Shown piece by piece: positions 30,001-42,000 of a DNA stretch of 64,000 nt (position 1 is its first letter; every line of letters starts with the position of its first letter). The DNA is taken from the NCBI RefSeq assembly GCF_003308995.1, contig NZ_QFFJ01000002.1, forward strand, positions 2,790,001 to 2,854,000. The letters are read 5' to 3'. The translations under genes were made by a program, and so were the position numbers. A model generated the notes under the pieces. It searched no databases. It worked only from the letters and a program-made list of their open reading frames with translations, and was not told the DNA's origin. Origin of the DNA: Chitinophaga flava. GTDB lineage: Bacteria; Bacteroidota; Bacteroidia; Chitinophagales; Chitinophagaceae.

Positions 30001-33000
30001 GAAAGACATTGATCTGTTGACCTCAGCGGAAAAACAGTCGTTGTTGAATACTGCCAGCGTCGATTATCCCGCACATACTACGATTACGGATCTTTTTGAG
30101 CAGCAGGCAGACCGTGTACCTGAACTGGTGGCGGTAAGATGCGACACGGCTGTGCTGACCTATGAGGAGCTGGATGCCCGGGCTTCCCGCCTGGCGCATT
30201 ATCTGCACAGCAAAGGCGTTACCACTGGTACGCTGGTGCCTTTATGCATAGAACGTTCTACAGACATGCTGGTGGGCCTGTTGGGTATTCTGAAGGCCGG
30301 CGGCGCTTATGTGCCGGTGGACCCTGATTTTCCGGAAGAAAGAATCAGTTATATGATAGCAGACACCCGGGCCAGTGTGATAGTGAGTAGTGCGGCTTGT
30401 ACCGGCAAATTGCCGCTGAACGTACAAAAACAAGTGATCGCACTGGATGCAGATAATAAGGCTATAGAAGCCATGCCTGCTACCAGGTTGCCACGGCACT
30501 ATGTGCCTGGACAACCCGTATATGTCATCTATACTTCCGGTAGTACCGGCAATCCGAAAGGCGTGATGGTCACCCATCAGAACCTGATGGACTATGTATA
30601 TGGCTTAAAAAATACGTTGCCGCTGGCAGACTGTCATTCGTTTGGATTGTTGTCCAGCATTGCCACAGACCTTGGTAACACGGTTATTTTCGGCGCGCTG
30701 GCCACCGGCGGAGCATTACATGTCTTTACAAAAGATGCTATCAACGATGCTGAACTGATCAGTAACTACTTTAAAGCACACCCGATAGACTGTATCAAAA
30801 TTGTGCCTTCCCACTGGAAAGCCTTATCACTGCCGGGTAATTTACTGTTGCCCCGTGAGTTGCTGGTGTTTGGGGGAGAAGCATTGGATACTGGTGTCAT
30901 AGAAATGATCCGTACCTCCGGAAGCAGCTGCACAGTGGTCAATCACTACGGACCAACGGAAACGACTATTGGAAAACTCATGCACATCGTACAGCCAGGT
31001 GCTGTTTACGAACAACAGATACCTATTGGAAAACCATTCTCCAATACACGCATTTACGTCGTGTCTGCCTCCGGTAAGTTATGTCCAGCCGGTGTTCCGG
31101 GTGAATTGTATATTGGCGGTGATGGCGTAGCAGCGGGTTACCTGAATCAGGAAACACTGACCAGCACTCGCTTTGTAACTGATCCATTCCGGCCGGAATC
31201 CGCTACGTTGCTGTATCGTACCGGTGACCTGGTAAAATACCTGCCCGATGGCAATATCCTGTTCCTGGGACGTGCCGATGATCAGGTGAAGATTCGCGGT
31301 TATCGCGTGGAGCTGGGTGAAATAGAAAATGTATTGGTGAGAAGTGGTCTTATCTCCCAGGCAGTGGTGCTGGCAAGGCCAGACCGCAATGGTGAAAAAC
31401 GCCTGCTGGCCTATGTGCTGTCTGCCGGTGTATTTGACAAGGATGCTATGCTGGCATATGTCAAAAAAGAACTGCCGGACCATATGCATCCTGCTGTATG
31501 GTCTGTCGTAGAGGCGTTCCCGTTAATGGCCAACGGAAAGGTAGACAGGAAAGCATTACCAGACCCTGAAGATAGCCAGGACACACAACAGGGCTACGTA
31601 GCACCGGTAACAGCCACAGAAAAGAAACTGGCTGCTATCTGGTCGCTATTGCTGGAAGTAGAGCAGGTAGGTTTGTATGATGACTTCTTCGCACTGGGAG
31701 GACATTCCCTGCTGGCTATCCGCCTGATTTCCGCCATCCGTAAGGAGTTGGCGGCAGAAGTTTCTATTGGTGATGTATTTGATTATCCTACGATAGCAGC
31801 ATTGGCTGCGCAGCTGATAAGCCGTACGCCGCAGGCCAGGGTACCAGCCCTTGTGCGCAGGGAAAAGCCAGCCCGTATTCCGTTGTCATTCAGCCAGGAA
31901 AGGTTGTGGTTTATAGACAGGATGGAAGGCAGCGTGCACTATCACGTACCATCTGTACTGCGTTTGAAAGGTGCACTGGACAAAGAGGCCCTGTCTGCAG
32001 CACTACAAACAATCGTTGATAGACATGAAGTGCTGCGCACGGTGATAGAACATGAAGATGAAAAAGCATGGCAGCGCGTACTCAGCGCCGACAGCTGGAA
32101 ACTGCAGATTATTTCCAGTACGCCCATTGCAGCAAATGAAGCTGTTTTGCAGGAGTACATCAACAGCCTGATCAATACTCCATTTGATCTGCAACATGAC
32201 TATATGCTGCGCGCACATCTGATTATCCTGTCTCAGGATGAATATGTGCTGGTGGTAAATCTGCACCATATTGCTTCCGATGCCTGGTCTACCAGCATCA
32301 TCGTTCGCGAACTGGTGGAATTATATGCCGCCTATACGGAACATCGTACACCATCCCTGCCTGCACAGGAAATCCAGTACGCCGATTATGCGTTGTGGCA
32401 GAGAGAATATCTCTCTGGTGAAGTATTACAGGAAAAGCTGGGCTACTGGAAAAATAAGCTGTCAGGCACAGCTACCTTGCAGTTGCCTACAGACTATCCC
32501 AGACCTGCAGTACAAAGTACCAGAGGTGCCATGTATTCGTTTAGATTTGACCGTGAGTTGTCTGCAAGCCTGCAGTCTTTGTCACAGCAACAGGGTACTA
32601 CCTTGTTTATGACGCTGCTGGCGGCCTTCAAGGTATTACTGTATCGTTACAGTGGTCAGGAAGATATCTGTATAGGTATCCCTATTGCAGGCAGAACAAG
32701 ACAGGAAACAGAAGGACTGATAGGCTTCTTTATCAATACCCTTGCCCTTCGCAGTGATCTTTCCAATGATCCGGCCTTTACGACATTGCTGCAGCAGGTG
32801 AAACAGACTACCCTCGGCGCTTACGAACACCAGGAAGTACCTTTTGAAAAAGTAGTGGATGCAGTGGTAAAAGACAGGGATGTAAGCAGAACACCTTTGT
32901 TCCAGGTAATGTTTGTACTGCAGAACGCACCGGAAGGAGAGGCATTGAAACTGGGCCCTCTGGCGTTACAGCAGCAGGACATGACGCATACCACTTCCCG

Positions 33001-36000
33001 GTTCGATCTGAGCTGCTCCATGATAGAAGGCTCTGATGGCCTGATGGGTAGTATTGAATATTGCACAGACCTGTTCAGCGAAGAAACGATCAGCCGTATG
33101 CTGATGCATTTCGAGCAGTTGCTGCGCGCTGTGGCCGATGCTCCGTACACCGCTGTAGGTCAGCTGCAGATGCTGAGCCATGCGGAAGAAAAATATCTGC
33201 TGGAAGCGTTTAATAATACTGCCAGTGCTTATCCTGTAAGGGAAACAGTCGTATCGTTGTTTGAGTCACAAGTGGCCATGCGTCCGCATGCTACGGCCCT
33301 GGCTTCCGGTCAGACAACGCTCACCTATAAAACGTTACAGGAACGAGCCACTCAACTAGCGCATTACCTTCAGCATAAAGGTGTGACAGCAGGTACCTGG
33401 GTGCCTGTTTGCCTGGACCGCTCACCGGAGATGATACTGGCCATGCTGGCCATCATGAAGGCTGGGGCTGCCTATGTGCCTGTAGACCCGGCTTATCCGT
33501 TGGCCCGTATCCGTTATATGCTGGAAGATACCGGCGCATCAGTGATGATCACTGACAGCATTCACGGTAGCAACCTGCCGGTGTTGGATAATATGACTGT
33601 TGTCCGGATGGATGAAGACAGGGAGATGATCAACAAATATGTGCCAGAAGGCGTATTGCCTGTAGTGCGGCCCAATGATCTGGCTTATCTGATTTATACT
33701 TCCGGATCTACCGGCCTGCCTAAAGGAGTGATGGTGCCTCACAGAGGATTGAACAACCTGATACACTGGCATCAGTCAGCATTTAAGGTTACTTTCCATA
33801 GCAAGGCCACCGCAGTATCTGGTGTAGGCTTTGATGCCTTTGGATGGGAAGTGTGGCCGTATCTGGCTGCCGGCGCTTCTGTATACCTGCCGGATGAAGA
33901 TACCCGCCTGCTCATGACTGAATTGATTGCACTGCATCGCAGGGAAGGCATCACCCATGCATTCATCTCTACTGCACAGGTACAGGAATTTATTCAGGCT
34001 TCAGCCAACAAAATTATTCCGCTGCAATACCTGCTGACTGGCGGCGACCAGCTGCCGGCAACAGATGTCAGTGGACTGGCTTATAAGGTGGTCAACAACT
34101 ACGGGCCTACCGAAAATACGGTGGTAGCCACCAGCTATGAACTGGTAGCCGGTAATAAAGACCGCACACCTGTAATTGGCCGTCCTGTCAGCAATACGAG
34201 GATATATATCCTCAACCGGCAAGACCGTCTCTGTCCTGTAGGAGTACCGGGCGAGATTTGTCTGACCGGTGATAGCCTTGCTGCTGGTTATCTGAACCGC
34301 CCCGAGCTTACTGCTTCTAAGTTTGTAGCTGATCCGTTCAGCGATATACCGGAAGACCGGATGTACCGCACCGGTGACCTGGGCCGCTGGCTGGAAGATG
34401 GCACTATCGAATATCTCGGCAGGATGGATGAACAGGTGAAAGTGCGTGGCTACCGTATAGAACTGGGTGAGATAGAGAGCGCACTGGCTGCTTGTGAAGT
34501 GGTAAAACAGGCCGTAGTACTGGCCAGAAAAGGCCATGATGGCACCCGTCAGCTGGTAGCCTATATAGTAGCTGCTGCTAACTACGACAAAGCTGTTATA
34601 CTCGATCATCTGAAAAGCAGACTGCCAGGGTATATGATACCAGCACTGTGGGTAGAACTGGACAAATTCCCATTGACTGCCAATGGTAAGATTGATAAAA
34701 ATGCCCTGCCAGCACCGGATGAGAACGGACTGCTGACAGAAGAATACATTGCACCCCGCACGCATATAGAAGAAGTACTGGCAGATATCTGGCAGGAAGT
34801 GTTAGGCAGACAACGGGTAGGGATAAACGATAATTTCTTTGAAAGCGGTGGTAACTCCCTCCAGGTGATCCGGCTGATCGCGCTTATCAGAAGCCATCTG
34901 CAGGTAGAAGTACCTATCAAAACCATTTTTGCGCATGCTACCATCGCGCAACTGGCCGGTTGGTTAACATCAGCGGAAGGTCATCACAAAGCGGCACCAG
35001 CCATCTCTGTACAAACCAGAGGTGAAAGAATTCCTTTGTCCTTCAGCCAGGAAAGGCTGTGGTTCATTCACCAGCTGGAAGGCAGCATACAATATCATAT
35101 CCCGCTGCTGCTCCGTCTCAAAGGTGGTCTGGACATCTCCGCGATGGAGTACAGCCTGCAGCAGCTGGTCAACCGCCATGAAGTGCTACGCACGGTGATG
35201 CAGGAAGAAGATGGTACTGTGTATCAGCATGTGCTGCCGCTGGATAGCTGGCAGCTGACTGTTATCGATGATCACACGGCTTATGCAGACGAAACAGCCC
35301 GGGAAACCTATGTTGGTGCGCTTATCCGCACACCATTCGATCTTTCCCGTGACCATATGTTGCGTGCACAGCTGCTTCGCTTCCAGGACAATGAGCACCT
35401 GTTGGTACTCACCATTCACCATATTGCGGCTGATGGCTGGTCTATGGGAATCGCCACCCGGGAAGTGATGGCGTTGTATAACGCCCGTGTGTCTGGCATC
35501 AAAGACAACCTGCCAGCGCTCACATTACAATATGCGGATTATGCCATCTGGCAACGAGCCCACCTGACCGGCGAAGTAATGGACCGCAAACTGTCGTGGT
35601 GGAAAAACAAAATGGATGGTGTAGCACCACTGGACCTTCCCACTGACTTTACACCGCCATCCACCATCAGCATGCGTGGCGCCAGAACAGGCCTGTCGCT
35701 GGACAAGGAACTGGGCCGGCAGCTACATCAGCTAAGCCGTAAGGAAGATGCTACCCTCTATATGGTATTACTTACTGCCTTCAATGTATTGATGCACCGT
35801 TATAGTGGGCAGGATGATATCAGTGTGGGTACTTCCGCTGCTGGTCGTACTCAGCAGGAAACGCAGGGGCTTATTGGCTTCTTTATCAATACCCTTGCCC
35901 TCCGCAGTGATCTTAGCAATAACCCTGCGTTTACAGAGCTGCTGCAACAAGTAAAACAAACCACACTGGACGCTTTCGAACACCAGGACGTGCCGTTCGA

Positions 36001-39000
36001 AAAAATAGTGGAAGCGGTAGTGAAAGACAGAGACCCGAACAGAAGACCGCTCTTCCAGGTGATGTTTGTGATGGACAATACACCGGCAGCACCGGAGTTT
36101 GACCTGCATCAGCTCACGCTTGTTCCGGAGGAGGTAACGCATACGACTGCACGTTTTAATATCATCTTCTCCATGACGGAAGACTCCGAAGGGGGGCTGC
36201 ATGCGGGTATAGAATATGCCATGGACCTCTTCACCGAAACGACCGTGAAGCGGATGCTGGCGCATTTTGAAACATTACTGAAAGCCATCATCAGGCATCC
36301 GCAGGAAAAAATCGGCAGGCTGGCATTACTCTCCCCGGAAGAAGAAACACAGTTGTCTGCTACTTTCAGTGCTGCTACAGTGGCCTATCCAAGGCAACAG
36401 ACTTTCATAGACTGGTTTGAAACGGCCACCAAACATGCGCCTGACAGAACAGCCCTCGCTTTTGAAGGACAGCTGCTTTCCTGGAGACAACTGGAACAAC
36501 AATCTGCTTTGCTGGCACATTACCTGCGTAGCAAGGGAGTAGGCGCCAATGTACTGGTACCGGTATGTATAGACCGCTCACTCGATATGATCGTGGCAGT
36601 GATGGGCATCCTTCGTGCCGGCGCTGCTTACGTGCCTATAGAACCAGACTTCCCTGCAGAAAGAATTAAATACATGTTGCAGGATACGGGCGCTAAAGTG
36701 ATGATCAGTCATAGTAATAACAGTCATGTACTGCCTGTGACAGAAGGTCTGGAAGTGATCTGCCTTGATAAGGAGCAGGCTAAACTCAACGCCTATACGA
36801 CTACAGAAAGTCTGCAATTACCGGCGCCGGATCATGTTGCTTATGTGATCTATACTTCCGGTAGTACCGGAACGCCGAAAGGTGTGATGGTCACCCATCA
36901 CAACCTGGCAGACTATATTGCAGGCCTGCGTGCGCATCTGCCGGTAGATCAATGCAATTCTTTCGGTCTGCTGTCCAGCATTGCTACAGACCTCGGAAAT
37001 ACCGTGCTGTTTGCATCGCTGTCTATAGGTGCGACGTTGCATTTGTTCTCTAAAACCACCATCAATGATGCACAGAAGGTACTGACCTATTTTGAAGATC
37101 ATGCCATTGATTGTATCAAGATCGTGCCATCTCACTGGAAAGCCTTGTCTGAACCGGAACAACTGTTGCTGCCCGGAAAACTGCTGATATTCGGTGGGGA
37201 AGCCCTGGAAAGCAAGGTAGTGGAGTCTATCCGTGCTGCAGGCGCTGGATGTGTAGTGGTTAACCACTACGGACCTACGGAAACAACGGTAGGTAAACTG
37301 ATGCATGTCGTCCGGGAAAATACGGCGTATGGTGCATTTATCCCGGTAGGCAGGCCATTCTCCAATACCCGCATCTATGTACTCAATCCGGAACAACAGT
37401 TATGTCCTCCGGGTGTGCCGGGTGAGCTGTACATTGGCGGAGAAGGTGTGGCAGCCGGATATCTGAACAATCCGGCGCTAACAGCAGAAAAATTTGTAGC
37501 AGATATTTTCTCTTCGGATAAAACCTCCCGCTTATATCGTACAGGCGATCGCGTTAAACTGTTGTCTGACGGTAATATCTTATTCCTGGGCCGTATAGAC
37601 GATCAGGTGAAGATCCGCGGTTACCGCGTAGAACCCGGTGAAATAGGAAGGGTGTTGGAACAGGCTGATGGTGTAGGCAGGGCAGTAGTGATTGCTCGGG
37701 AAGATAGTAGCGGCAACAAACGTTTGCTGGGCTATGTTGTACCGGCTGCCGGCTTTGATATGGAAGGCGTATGGTCGTATATGCGTGCGCAGTTGCCCGA
37801 ATACATGGTACCGGCTACTCTCATCGTGCTCGACGAATTCCCGATGCTGGCCAATGGTAAAATAGATAAAAAATCACTGCCCGATCCTGATAGGTCTGCA
37901 GAGGATGTTAACGGGTTTGCAGAGCCGGAAACAGCTGTTCAGAAAGGGTTGGCTGCTATCTGGTCTGATCTGCTGGAAGTAGAAAAAATCGGATTGGATG
38001 ATGATTTCTTTGCATTGGGAGGCCACTCTCTGCTGGCTATCCGTCTTATTTCCGCCATCCGGAAAAAGATGCAGCTGGAAGTAATCATCGGTGATATATT
38101 TGATCACCCGAGTATCAGAAGTCTGGCCACATTGCTCGAATCCCGCAATACGGCTACAGACACAACAGCGCTCATCCGCCAGGAAAGACCTGCCAACATA
38201 CCGTTGTCCTTTAGTCAGGAACGCCTGTGGTTTATTGACCAGCTTGAAGGCAGCGTACATTATCATCTGCCTACGGTGTTGCGTCTGAAAGGTAAGCTGG
38301 ACAAAAAAGCACTGTCCCGCGCAGCACAGACTATCATCAACCGTCACGAGGTTTTAAGGACCGTGATAGAACAGGGTGAAGGCCAGTCATGGCAGCGGGT
38401 ACAGGACAAAGACCGCTGGCAGATGGAGATACTTGAAGGTTCGCAATACAAAACAGATACCGCTGGCTTGCAAACGCTGGTGGAAGAACTGACAGCACGG
38501 CCATTTGATCTTACAAAAGACCATATGCTGCGGATGCAGTTGATTGTACTGGACGAGACAGAACATATACTGGTGGCTACTATCCATCATATCGCTTCAG
38601 ATGGATGGTCTACCGGTATTATGGTTCGCGAGCTGGCAACGTTGTACGATGGTTATACCAGCGGCTATGAACCGCAACTGACGCCACTGGAGCTGCAATA
38701 CGCCGACTACGCCATCTGGCAGCGGGAATACCTCTCCGGTGATATGCTGGACAAACAGCTGAACTACTGGCAGCAGAAGCTGTCGGGTGCCGAAGCGCTG
38801 CAGCTGCCACTGGATTATCCCAGAAGCGCCATACAAAGTTCTAAAGGCGCGACTACTTCGTTTATACTGGACCGTGAACTTTCCAAACAATTGCATACGC
38901 TGGCCCAGCAGGAAGGAGTGACCCTGTTCATGACGCTGCTGGCGGCATTCCAGGTATTACTGTACCGCTACAGCGGACAGGAAGATATCTGTGTGGGCAG

Positions 39001-42000
39001 CCCTATGGCCGGCAGGACAAGGCAGGAGCTGGAAGGGTTGATAGGCTTCTTTATCAACACCCTGGCCTTCAGAACAGACCTGAGTGGCAATCCTTCATTC
39101 AGCGCTCTGCTGCAACAGGTAAAACAAACAACACTGGAAGCCTATGCGCATCAGGAAGTGACTTTCGAAAAAATAGTGGACGTAGTGGTGAAAGACCGTG
39201 ACCTGAGCCGCAACCCTGTCTTCCAGGTAGCCCTGGTATTACAAAACCTGCCGGACGTGCCCGAGCTGCGACTGGGATCACTGGAGATGAAGGAAGAAGG
39301 AGCAGACAACACTACCGCCAAACTCGACCTTACTATTATTTTCAGAGAAGGCCGTGAAGGCATCGGCGCCAGTGTGGAATATTGTGCAGACCTTTTCCAT
39401 GCTGATACCATCACCCGCATGATGTCGCAATTCCGGCAGCTGCTGCAGGCGATTGTAACGGCACCGGCTACACGTGTAGCTTCCTTGCCGCTGCTGGACG
39501 CAGCCGATGAAAAACTGCTGCTGGAAGAATTTAATAATACAGCCGTGGCTTATCCGAAAGATAAGACCATCGTACAACTGTTTGCAGAACAGGTACAGAG
39601 AAGACCGGATGCTGTAGCAGTGCTGTTTAAAGACGAAGTATTGACCTATCGTCAGCTGGACGAATGGTCAGACCGTCTGGCACTTTATCTCCAGGATAAA
39701 GGCGTAACCGAAGAAATGATGGTGCCTGTTTGTATACCCCGCTCTCTGGAAATGATGGTGGTGATACTGGGCATCCTGAAGGCCGGCGGTGCCTACGTGC
39801 CACTGGACCCTGATTACCCCGCAGAAAGGATTGCCTTTATGCTGGAAGAAAGCAACAGTAAGGTATCCCTTACCATTAGCGCCTATGCCTCCCGCCTGGC
39901 TGCTGAAAGGCCGGAGATGGAACATCTCTGCATAGATCAGCTGCAGGACAGTCTGCCCGCTTATAAGCCGGCAGCGGTAAGCAACAAACTGAACGCCGCC
40001 AGTCTGGCCTATGTGATGTATACTTCCGGTTCTACCGGCAAACCCAAAGGTGTGCTGGTTACGCATCGCAACGTTACCAGTCTGGTGATGCAGCCCAACT
40101 ATGTATCACTGAAGGAAACGGATGCGATACTTTCTGCCGGCTCCCTGTCATTCGATGCCACCACTTTTGAATACTGGGGCATGCTACTGAATGGTGGCCG
40201 CCTGGTATTAAGTCCGGAGAACAGCTTGCTGGATACGGAAGTGCTGAAACGCGAATTGTATGATAAGGACGTAACGGTATTGTTTATCACCACCGGATGG
40301 TTCAACCAGCTGGTAGATACAGATGTAACAGTATTCGGACGACTGCATGCTATCCTCACCGGTGGTGAGAAGATGTCTGAAAAACATGTAGTCCGTTTCA
40401 GAGCTGCTTATCCTGATATTAAAATCAGTAACATCTACGGACCTACGGAAAACACCACCTTCTCGCTGAGTTATCCTATCCATGAGAAAGGACTCACTGC
40501 CAGCACTCCCATTGGCAGCCCGTTGAACAACCGTACTGCTTATATCCTCGATACCTCCCTGCAGCCAGTGCCGGTGGGTGTTGCCGGAGAACTGTATGTA
40601 GGAGGCGATGGTGTGGCCCGTGGTTATCTCAACAGGCCACAACTCACAGAAGAACGTTTCATCCCACATCCATTCAGTAAAGTGCCCGGTGAAAGAATTT
40701 ATAAAACCGGTGATATGGTACGGTGGCTGCCGGATGGCTCAATAGAATACCTGGGCCGTCAGGATGATCAGGTGAAAGTCCGTGGTTTCCGTATAGAGCT
40801 GGGCGAAGTGGAAAGTGTACTGCTGCAATGCAACATGGTAAGCCAGGCGATCGTAATAGCCAGGACCGCTGAAAACGGCTATAAACAACTGTTGGGGTAC
40901 GTTGTACCTAAAGAAGATTTTGACCGGGAAACTGTGCTCGATTACCTGAAGGAAAAACTGCCGGACTATATGGTGCCTTCCAGATTAATAGCGCTGGAAC
41001 GCCTGCCGATGAACGCTAATGGTAAAGTAGATAAAAAGGCATTGCCCGATCCTGATCAGTCTGCGGATGCAGAAAATATCTATGTAGCCCCTGTTTCCAA
41101 AACAGAAAAAGTGTTGGCGGAGATCTGGCAGGAACAACTGGAAGTTGTACAGATAGGTACAAGCCACAACTACTTTGAAGCGGGTGGAAACTCCCTGCTG
41201 GCCATACATCTGATCGCTACCATCCGTAAAAAACTGACCGGAGAAATTGCTATCAGCGACATCTTCGATTATCCTACTATCGGGGAACTGGCCAAAGTGC
41301 TGGACCAGCGTGCAGCTGCAAAAGCCATTGCACACGCAGGAAATCATACATCCGGCTTCGGTGGTAACCGTCATATACTTCAGCTTAATAAAGGTCTTCA
41401 TGCAACACCGCTCTTTTTCCTGCCCGGCGGCAACGGTATCTGCGAAGGTTACGGTGCTTTGGGTGAAGCGCTGGAAGATACCGGTACCTTATACGGACTG
41501 CAGATGATGGGCATCTTTGAAGGAGAGAAACCATTCGACAACGTGCCTGCTATCGCTGCGCAAAATATCACATGGATGAAGACAGTGCAGCCTGAAGGGC
41601 CTTACCGCCTTATCGGCCACTCACTCGGAGGCCAGGTAGCTTATGAAATGACCCGGCAGCTGGAAGAGAAAGGCGAAAAAGTGGAAGCACTCTTTATCCT
41701 CGATACACATGTAGCGCCTAAACGAACTTTCCTGGAAAATGATGCCTTGTATGAATCACTGCTGGAAGCATTTGAAGTGTATAAAATTGCTTCCAAACCT
41801 TACCCTGAATGGGCGAGGGCGCTGAAACCCGCAATGGCCGGACTGGAGCCTAAAGCGGTGATCCCGTTTGTGCTGGACTATCTGAAGGAACATGTAAAAG
41901 AAGAAAAGGAACATCTGGGATTTGTGATGCGCATGTTTGATATGGCCGCGCACAGCCTCTTTATGGAGTATACGGTAGCCGGCAAGGCAGATACCCTGCT

